Source of the DNA: Umbilicaria muhlenbergii
Lineage: Eukaryota > Ascomycota > Lecanoromycetes > Umbilicariales > Umbilicariaceae
Direction: 5' to 3'
Assembly (NCBI GenBank): GCA_000611775.1
Contig: KK106981.1
Location: 4,280,927 to 4,344,926 of the forward strand
DNA length: 64,000 bases
Under the pieces are notes generated by a model, which was given only the letters and a program-made list of their open reading frames with translations, was not told where the DNA came from and did no database searches. This document shows, piece by piece, positions 55,987 through 64,000 of this stretch (position 1 is the stretch's first letter; each line of letters begins with the position of its first letter). A program made the translations under genes and the position numbers.

Positions 55987-58175
55987 CTCGACTGATCTCG
56001 AAACAAAGTGGTGGAACGAGCGACCAATTCACGAACGAAACAACAATCAGACTCGTGAACAGAAAGATCGCAATTGCTGAAGCGCCTGTGTCTCAATGAA
56101 GGGAAGCAGCAGCGAGGCTCAAGCAAGGGAAAGTTGGCTCATGCACCTAACCTGGGTTCGTGATGAGGTAAAGAGAGTTTGGTACCACGTTACACAGGAA
56201 TAAGAAACGCCGTGTTGCCCCAACGCTGTGGCTCTGACCTTTTGCACTGCAGCGTCTGCAAGTGCCTGCATGGCCTGGAAATAAGTCCTGCTCCTTGACA
56301 TCAAGGTCGTAACATTCCATGTGGTGTAAGGGAAAAAGTGGATTGCGAGCACGGCCGGCTACATGCCGGACTGCAGGCGGTGAATTACGAGAGCCAACAA
56401 ATCAATAGAGTCATTGCGCAAGAAGGCAAAAGGCGAAAGGAAGAATGACAGAAAGAGAAGGGCATTCTTCCGCCAGTGCGGGTTAGCGATGGGCAAAGGG
56501 GACGGAAAGGCAATAGCAGTGCGCACCTTGCATGAGTGTCTAGGCGGCTTCAGGACCATCGACACGTCGCATTCGACGTGATCGACACGCAGAGCGAGAA
56601 GCCCCTAGGCACCCCTCAGCTCAGGGGCCGATGCAGGCTTTCTATTTATATCATCAACGCTTCCGCTGCTTCATGGCGTTTTGGCTTTGCAGTCGACACA
56701 ATAACCAAGTGGCGAATACCACGACGGTCATAGCTGACGGCTCGGCGGTGTCAATCATAGTTGCAACAATGGCAACGATGTCGATCATGTTCACAGACTC
56801 CATCATGACCAGTGCTTGGGCATTACTGCTCTATCCTTTCGCACCATCCAAAGCCCAGAGCAGCGGCTGATCAAAACTACAAGCCAAGCAGCCAAGTCCC
56901 TCTTCAGCCCGCCCGCGCCCCGGACCACCAACTTAACCACCGCCTCCTAGACCCTTGGGCCTTAATTGTAGGTTCTGACACGACGGGAAGAATCTCGCGC
57001 GGTAATCTTCCCTACCCAGAAATCCGTGTCCGGGAGGAAGACTTACCGCGCGATGAACATCCCCCAATAGACCCCATCAACACGACTACAGAAAATGTGG
57101 ATACAAAGAAGGTTGCGCCCAACCCTCTCTGTATCGATGCGCTCGTATCGGGTCCCGTCGAACACCACCCCCAATTTCCTGCAATCTACTCCGAGTACAT
57201 ATGTGGACACACCACTCTTAAGTCAGCACCCCCGCTGCTGCCCATCCACTCCGTCCTCTTTACCTAAACCGCTGGCACATACCTCTGAGATGCGACCGAT
57301 TAACCAGTGCTTTCACCAGCGGACGTCGGGGGTTCAAAGCTTGTGGTTAGCTGGGTTTGTTGGTATGGACGAGGGGACTTGGGTGGTTAGATGTAGGTAC
57401 TATTTTGTAAGACCGGCTTCTGATCGAGGGGGTTTGGAGTATGTCATCCCCGTGCTGAGTATGTCAAGTGTAGAGGAAAGGTAATCCCTGCACACAAAGC
57501 CCCACGTCGTTGTATTATTCCAAGTCTAGGCTCTAATGGAGAGCGAGGTGCTCCGGAGGCCATGAGATGGCGGTCTTATATGCCAACTCATTGCCGTACT
57601 AGAGGTCAGGATGATGGAGATATACGTGTGTGTACAAATTGTGGGTGTTCAGGGAAGAAACTACCAAGGACCCGCTCGTATCGGATACGAAGGCTGAACG
57701 CCGAGTCATCTCATCGAGTGCTGTGACTTGAAGTAGCTTAGGATGACCTAGACTACCGTACTCTATGGAGGGAAGATGGTTGTTCGATGTAGCTTCTTCG
57801 GCGGGCTGCGGGGATCTGCTTGCATATGGGTGTGAGAAAGAGGGCGGAGCCACGTGGTGGAAGCAATGGTTATCGACTATTACTGTACGGAATAAGATGG
57901 CTCGCATGGTGCGGCTTGTATGTAGTACGGCTGATTATGCCCTACGTCTACATATCATTCCCAAATAACCACCAAAAAAGCTGTTCTTTTTATATAGATT
58001 TGATTCTGCAATCTCAAAGATTGCGACGCTGTCTCTACTTCTAAGACCCAATATCTACCTCTCATGGCATGGTATAGCCTCGCAACAAGACCGAATGACC
58101 GCCCAGACGCCCTCGTCGTTACGCCTGTTTAACCCGCGCTATGCAAATTCCACCATCTAGGACTCACAAATCCAA
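55987..58175. other. Intergenic, no supported gene
   Basis: 2.2 kb. The longest frame (56812-57267, plus, 151 codons) is Pro/His-rich without recognisable domain and is not called. The left part must hold the promoter of the Ser-rich gene. Confidence 0.4.
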
Positions 58176-59862
58176 TCACAGTCTGTGACCATTTTCAACA
58201 CCTCCATTCATAACCTCACCACTCATAACCGCCTCGTTCGGATTCGCCGCCGCATGCGTCTCTTTGTTCGACGCCTCACCAGCCTGCGTTTCGTCATCAA
58301 CGCTCAACGCAACCCATCCCCTGACACTCCCATCTGCGGCCAAGATCTTATAATCTTGCCCTAATGACGGAGGCTGGTAACCGACGGATGCGTGTACATG
58401 GCCATTAGCATGACCGTTCGCCAACTTATGTTTGCCCTTAACTTCCTCTTCCATATCAACACTGGAAGTATCCGCGACCTCGACCCCATTCTCCCTCATC
58501 ACCTCCAGAATCGCCCGGACGTTCAACCGGAGTGTCCGCTCCGGCTCGACGGCATTGAAGGCTTTTTTCGTCAGCCAGGGGAACAGCACCCCGAAGTCGG
58601 ATTGGCTTAAATGCGCCGAGGAAACGGGGTAGAAGATATGCGGCGGGGGCATGCGCGAGGAGGACGCCGAGGACCTGCGTTCTTTGGAGGGGTTTTCGGA
58701 CACGGCTTGTTTGAGATGGTTGAGATTACTCTCCCATTTGAAAAAGGCTTCGCTTAGGATCGCGAGCAGATTGGAGCCACCGGGGCCACCGGGGGAATAG
58801 CAGGGGAGAGGCTGGTCCCATAGCCAGCGGGTGGCCCAACTGCGAAGAGGTAGTACCCAGAGATCGAGGAGGGATATGTGCGTTGAAGGAGTTATCTGCC
58901 GGACAATGGATGAGTTTTCGGAGGGGGTGTAGAGGGGTTTGTAGCCGCTGATAGGAGAGGTTTGTCTGTAGAAGACAGATTTGACGAATTGAACGATTGT
59001 AGCAGCCCCGAAGGAGTGGCCCGACCAGGATATTTTGCCGGGTGTATAGACTTCAAGATTCGAGGCAAACATAGCGAGATCGCCTTCGGAGCTGCCAGAC
59101 TTGGCCAGAGAATCGGCGGCAAGATTGTGAAGTTCCTCTCCTCGGTCCATCTTAAGTAGCGCTTCGTGCACAAGGCCCATTTCCCACAGCCGGATTCTAA
59201 GCTGCTTGTCCCGGGCGTCTAGAACCTCTTTTGATTTCGAGTGCGGTAACGTAACATAGTCCACCGGCCGCAATTGACGTCCATCTGCTTCCCGGATGAA
59301 CGATATGGGCCCGCTGCCATCCCTGTGCTCCGGCGCAATTACCACCACGCCGTGACTCGCCAGCGAGCCTGTAATGTGACTGTATGCGTTTCTCGACCCC
59401 CCCAGACCATGGGAAAACACCATGACCGGCCATCTCTTCGTCTTTGTTGGTGGAATAGCCAACGGCGCATGTCGAAGAGCAGGAATGGTCACATAGTAGA
59501 GTAATCTCGGTAGGAAACTTCGGGCACGTGTCAGCTCAAAGTCCACAAGTGGTCGCGTGACCAGGCCAAACTCACGAGAACAGTTCCGATAATTTGACTC
59601 CGGCTCCCAGAAAGCGGGCGTAGGCTCCCAAATACTCGCGCTGCGGATCTGGAAGCCAGTAGACGTGCTTGGGTTTCTTCTTCGGTGGCTCACATGGGTA
59701 GAAGATACGGAATTGGATGGTGGAGATCGATGGGTCTGGGGCAGGCGCTGGGGATTCGAGATCGCTGGTGGGAATCTCGACGTCGATGGTGCCCACCTTG
59801 TAAGGACCGGTGTGTGGAGGAAAGGATGGCGTGGGATTGAGGTGAGACAAGAGCGAGGCCAT
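58176..59862 (-). CDS. Platelet-activating-factor acetylhydrolase family phospholipase
   Basis: PAF-acetylhydrolases (phospholipase A2 group VII type) remove short or oxidised acyl chains from the sn-2 position of phospholipids. Exons 59862-59576 and 59517-58176, joined over a 58-nt intron (GTGAGT...AAG), give 542 aa. The lipase core is clear: VMVFSHGLGGSRNAYS (oxyanion region), GVVVIAPEHRDGSGP, and the nucleophile Ser near 263 in SWSGHSFGAATIV. The likely His lies in SSAHLSQSDFGVLFP. No signal peptide is seen, so an intracellular enzyme is likely, unlike the secreted animal form. The C-terminus is a His/Gly/Asn-rich tail of about 60 residues. The frame beginning five bases upstream is a shadow. 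Confidence 0.9.
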
Positions 59863-60310
59863 GTCACAATGAAAGACGCTGTTTCTCTAGGTATTTCCGT
59901 ATCACGAAAATGAATGGCGACTTGCCAGCAGAAAGACCGTATTGATGGCTACGTACAGGAATGCTTGAGAAACATCAAGCGCCACATGGGAAGAGGAAGA
60001 AGAAAAAGAAAACTCGGTGACACCGCCACTCGCGGAGGAGGGTGGTGGTGACGTTTAGAAAAGTATCAGCCTCGGTATCACCTCGGGTCTGACCATTAAG
60101 CCTGCCGGGAACGCCGTACCTGACTAACCTCGTTTGGTACGATCGGGCCGAGCTGGTCGTGTGACTGGTGCTCCAATATGCATGAGCACGTGATCATCGC
60201 ATTCCGGTCGGAAGTTGCTCCGAATACCTTTTCATACTTGAATTCAGTCCAGAGACCGCCTGAGTAGAAGCCAAACCATCGCAAGCAGTGTTCGAGTTTG
60301 ATTATATTTT
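59863..60310. other. Intergenic between PAF-acetylhydrolase and the DUF1479 gene
   Basis: 448 bp holding the promoter of the former and the 3' flank of the latter. Nothing further seen. Confidence 0.45.
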
Positions 60311-62244
60311 CTAGAACCCCAAGATCTCATTCGCTCTTTTCAAAAGCCTGGCCTCGCCGAGGGTCTTGACTCCGACATCTTCATTCCACTCATCACCTCC
60401 CAAGATCTCATTCGCTCGTTGTATAAACCTAATCTCGTGTTGAGGCTTAATTTTGACATCTTCATCCCATCTGCTCAGTCCCATCGCCTGCTGACCCTTC
60501 AGACCAATGCTCTTCATCACGTAATCCGGGGTAAGTCGGCCGATATGTTTGCCTTCGCCCTCGCCGGATGGGAAGTCTGGCGCAGGAATCCCTACATTGG
60601 AGATTGTGTCAGCTCAGTCTCCAAAAAAAGCCGGATGTACCAGCCGAATGTCCACAATCCACGAGTTGCGGGGGCACCTCACCTTCAGCAAATGCCTCAC
60701 GCTGGCGCACCAGATACTCGGCATTAGCTTCAGTTAATGGACAAGCTGGTATGTACATCACGCTGGCGTCACTCTTGCCGTTGTGCATCTTATCGACTGC
60801 ATGGATGGCTATGAGCTGCAAATTAGCAAGTGTGGAAACATCATGACAGCGTTCGTCTGGCTGTCGGGGGGATCGCTAAAATTCCAGTATGGCTCCGAGG
60901 ACCAAACTTACTATCACAATGCCACACCACATAATCCCCCGGATTTACCCGCGGCACATGTACCATCGAATCCTCAAGACTCAAGTGCGGATGCAACACG
61001 GTATTCAGTTCTTGACAATGCGAAGGAGTAGCGCCTTGAAGCACCGGTGTAGGTTCCGTCTCCATCTTCCAATTATCCGCCTCCAAGAACGCAGACCCAT
61101 ACGCCTCTCCCGGTGCTCTTTTCGGCTCGAAAAACGGCCTCAGGAGAAAGTACGCGGTCGACTTCCCCAACAACGGATTCACCATCAAGGTCCCCTCTCC
61201 CGGCCCCGTCGCACTCATCGACAACCACCCTTGGAACATCCGGAACATCGAGCACGCACCGGCCCCATTGTACAAGTCCGATACCACAGGTAGTCTGCAA
61301 CTGCTCTCCCACGGATCGTATTCCTCCCAGTTCCCTTGGAATATATGCTCATACACTCGTCCTCGTCCATACCCGTTATCTTCCCACCGCTCGCAACTTC
61401 CGCCGTCGACGTGCGGACCGAGGGCGAAACCGGCGTCGCCCGGTTGACGGATCCGAACCCGGTCGGCGTAGGTGGTGGGATGGGCGGTTGAGATTAGGGC
61501 CGTGGGGTCGCGGGAGTGCCAGTGCGACATTAGGAACGATTGCGTGCGGAGGAGGTTTGGGTGGGCGCGTGCGAGGATCTGGGAGGGGGACCAGTAGAGC
61601 TCGTAGACGGCGGGGTTGTGGGCGGGGAAGCCTGTGGTGCAGAAAGAGGCAGTCTGTCAGCCGCGCTTCCGTACGCCCACGCATCAAGACAAAAGCCATG
61701 GTAGTGTCTGGCCACCGAAACCTCGCCTCCCTCATAAAGTCCTGGGCTGTTGTAAAGGGGCTTCCCACGGCTACCCACCTTTCGTCTGCGGATTCTCCCC
61801 CACATACCCCCTCACCGCCTCCTTCCACCCCACCGCCTCCCTCTCCCCCACCACCCCCGTCACAACACCCACCCCCCTCCTCCTAAACCCCTCCCCGAAC
61901 TCCGCTCGTCTCTCCGCCCTCTCAATATCCGCATACGCAATCTTCGGCACCACCGCCGGCCCCCGTGCCCGCAGAACCTCAACCTCCCTCCGCAGCTCCG
62001 TCAGCAACCGCTGCCAACTCGCCAGCAGGCGCTCTTCGTGGCCCCATATGAGGCGCGTTTTCAGCGCCGCGAAGCGGGGGGGCAGGGGCAAGGTCGCGGC
62101 GCCGGAGAGGGAGGGGAAGACGGAGGAGATGTCGCCGGAGGGTTTTTGGAGGGCGGGGGCTGTTGAGGCGGCGCGGCGGCGACGGCGGAGGGCGTGGGTG
62201 GGGAGGGGGTGCCGGAGGTGGCGGGAGCGGAGGGGGGAGGGCAT
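60311..62244 (-). CDS. DUF1479 family protein (predicted 2-oxoglutarate/Fe(II) oxygenase fold)
   Basis: Four exons keep frame: about 62244-61779, 61631-60912, 60808-60683 and 60591-60311, giving 530 aa. DUF1479 proteins (bacterial YbiU and many fungal relatives) have the cupin-like fold of Fe(II)/2-oxoglutarate enzymes. The likely metal ligands are in GPHVDGGSCERW (HxD) and in the His of WHCDTIHAVDKMHNG, which is rebuilt by the second junction. Other family blocks are LYWSPSQILARAHP and RMFQGWLSMS. Exon 1 starts with an Arg-rich, Ala/Pro-rich leader (about 45 residues) that could be a mitochondrial presequence. Substrate and reaction are unknown. The first two exons each run from C-ending to G-ending codons. 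The exact base of the first donor is uncertain by one. Confidence 0.85.
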
Positions 62245-63044
62245 TGTTGGCGGTGGGAACTGTTTGTAAGGCTTTCGTGGACGGGCGAGCAGTGGTTACG
62301 GAATGGCAATAATCTTGGGATTCCTCCCCATTTTATCTGGTGGGGATGCTTGAGAAACCACGCTAGGTGACACTACACTCATGGCGGATGGCGGGCCCGG
62401 TCTATTTACCTGGCGCGGGGAAATTCTATTTATTCCGGACGGGGGGGACCCTATTTACCCGGCATTGGGGAAGTTTGGTAAAGATTGCCGGGGTCATGGC
62501 ACATGGACCGGCTTGCAACAAACTAGTAGTCCATTGGATTGACGGTGCATGATATTTAGCCTCGACAGTTAGAGAACTAACGGTCCAGCATGGTTGGTTG
62601 ACAGTGAGCCTGGGTCTCGTGCCCAAGCGATCGGCTGAGATTCCGGCAAAATAAAATGCCTACAAAGGCTGTTGGACGCGGATATGCAACATCTACTCGG
62701 AGTAGAATTGCCTGCCTAAGTTACTCAGGCTCGCGAGGCACTTAGATGGCAGTACTTATATTTAGATGTTAGGCGCACGATTAATATTGAATCAAGTGCC
62801 AGTAGTAAGCAAGCTTGCAGGACAATCGGAGAGTAACTCAGCAGCCAATCGAGAACGAAAGACACATGGTTAATCAGTAAACCAGGAATGCAGATAATAG
62901 AGCTTCAAAACTACTGCTTTCTACCATCTGATCCTTTTTCGGCTTTCCTTTCGAAGGCCTCCCTATCCACGAACCGCCACTGATTTTAGATACTGCGCCT
63001 GCAAATGTTCGACGACCCCAACCCCAGCTCCACCCCCCTAATTT
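62245..63044. other. Intergenic, no supported gene
   Basis: About 800 bp. Near 62400-62470 a phrase CTATTTAC/CTATTTAT recurs three times (before CTGGCGCGG, TCCGGACGG and CCGGCATTG), possibly a small degenerate tandem repeat. The left part is the promoter of the DUF1479 gene. Confidence 0.4.
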
Positions 63045-63981
63045 TTACGCATCAACCTCATTCTGAATCATAACCTTAATCGCCCCCGTCTTCGGATCCG
63101 CCGCCGTATGAAACGCCTTAACCGCATCCTCAATATCGAACCGATGCGTCGTCAACCGACTCAAATCCAACACCCCACTCTCGACCAGCCGAATCGCCCT
63201 CGGCCACGTATTGCTGTACCGATACTGAAACTGCAAATCCACCTCCATCGTACTCAGCCGCATAAACGGCATCTTCATCTCACTCTTCCCGACCCCGATC
63301 ACAAACACCTTGCCCCCGAACTTCATGCTCCAGATCGCCGCCGCGATACTGCTTTCCACGCCCGTGCACTCCATCGCGACCGCCGGTCTCATGCCGGCTA
63401 GTGCGACAATTTGCGCCGCCGCTTCTTCTTCGCCCACGCCTCGCTCCACTTTGTAGGTCCGCACCCGCGACACCAGGCTCTGCGCGAACTTCAGCCGTCC
63501 CGCGTCGATATCCGTAATGACGATCGGCTCCGCCCCCGCCGCCGCGCAGCACAGCAGCGTGACCAACCCGATCGGCCCCGCCCCACAGATGAGCACCGGG
63601 TCCCCCAGCTGAATCCCGCTGCGCTCCATGCCCGCGAGCGCGACGCTCAACGGCTCCAGCAGCGCGCCGTTCTCGTAACTCATGGCCCCGATCTTGTGGC
63701 ACCAGATCGCCGGGTGGTTTACGTAGCGACGCAGCAGGCCGTCGAAGGGCGGGGTGGAGGAGAATTTCACTTTTTCGCAGCCGTTGTAGCGGCCGGTGAG
63801 GCAGGGTTCGCATTCGTTGCAGATGATGTTCGGTTCGATGGCTACGCGGTCGCCGGGTTGGAGGGAGGAGACGGAGGGGTGGACGGCGAGGATTATGCCG
63901 GCGGATTCGTGGCCGAGGATGTGGGTGTTTTCGACGACCATGGGGCCGATGCGGCCGGCGTGCCAGAAGTGCACGTCGGAG
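63045..63981 (-). CDS. ladA: L-arabinitol 4-dehydrogenase, 3' exon (5' part off the window)
   Basis: This zinc-dependent medium-chain dehydrogenase oxidises L-arabinitol to L-xylulose in fungal pentose catabolism. The visible exon starts at a CAG acceptor (63982-63984) and codes 312 aa. It contains HILGHESAG (zinc Glu/His region), [19 protein letters not shown] (structural-zinc cysteines), the Rossmann motif [11 protein letters not shown] and the LAD-specific [19 protein letters not shown]. The stretch [17 protein letters not shown] also fits LAD better than xylitol dehydrogenase. In place of a four-cysteine structural site the run NECEPC...GC is seen, as in many LADs. The first exon(s), with the catalytic cysteine, lie beyond the right edge. 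The exon shows the clearest C-ending to G-ending codon shift in the window. Confidence 0.9.
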
Positions 63982-64000
63982 CTGTGGGGGTGGGTGTTAG

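Noticed and set aside
56812-57267. 151-codon plus-strand frame
   Set aside because: Pro/His-rich with no domain or intron support; probably chance.
57280-57360. GGGGGTTCAAAGC resembling a tRNA T-loop
   Set aside because: No cloverleaf can be drawn; the expected anticodon and acceptor stems are missing.
61376-62269. Large overlapping frames on both strands opposite the DUF1479 gene
   Set aside because: The minus-strand exon model restores DUF1479 motifs; the others are Arg/Pro/Ser-rich shadows.

Overview
The window is nuclear DNA of a filamentous ascomycete (Pezizomycotina). Genes carry many short introns (46-170 nt) with GTRNGT-type donors. Several products are fungus-specific or typical of fungi: GWT1, Mdm12, a KIN4-type kinase with a long disordered tail, a hybrid histidine kinase and L-arabinitol 4-dehydrogenase. 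The class or genus cannot be fixed from the sequence alone. About 20 protein genes can be supported, most of them with exon models that keep frame and restore conserved motifs. I saw no rRNA, convincing tRNA or CRISPR array.

Layout. 1-2.9 kb: the 5' part of EFM2 (protein-lysine methyltransferase), head-to-head with GWT1 (GPI inositol acyltransferase), then a small Ser-rich protein. 4.4-16.4 kb: five metabolic genes in a row, namely a citrate synthase-like enzyme ending in the peroxisomal signal SKI, a secreted six-bladed-propeller protein, a 2-methylcitrate dehydratase (PrpD) family enzyme, a dienelactone hydrolase and an MFS exporter. This may be a small organic-acid or alkylcitrate-type gene group. 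16.4-21.7 kb: a gene-poor stretch with one small Cys-rich gene. 21.7-34.7 kb: Mdm12 (ERMES), a conserved fungal hypothetical protein, a large hybrid histidine kinase, a peroxisomal acyl-CoA synthetase (ending AKL) and a senescence-domain protein. 37-41 kb: the KIN4-type kinase.

41.7-48 kb: a secreted-type aldo/keto reductase gene whose first intron contains a 5.06-kb Ty1/copia-type LTR retrotransposon. The element has 267-bp LTRs and a 5-bp target duplication, and it is young but broken. It carries a large inverted repeat and a primer-binding site that matches the anticodon arm of initiator tRNA-Met. 48.5-56 kb: UTP17/NAN1 head-to-head with RPB10, then a long Ser-rich protein with a Cys-rich C-terminus. 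58-64 kb: PAF-acetylhydrolase, a DUF1479 dioxygenase-like gene and the 3' part of L-arabinitol 4-dehydrogenase, which runs off the window.

The most unexpected signal is compositional. In the metabolic genes, exon after exon begins with C-ending codons and switches to G-ending codons towards its 3' end, and the pattern restarts in the next exon. It occurs on both strands and is weak or absent in the regulatory and housekeeping genes next to them.
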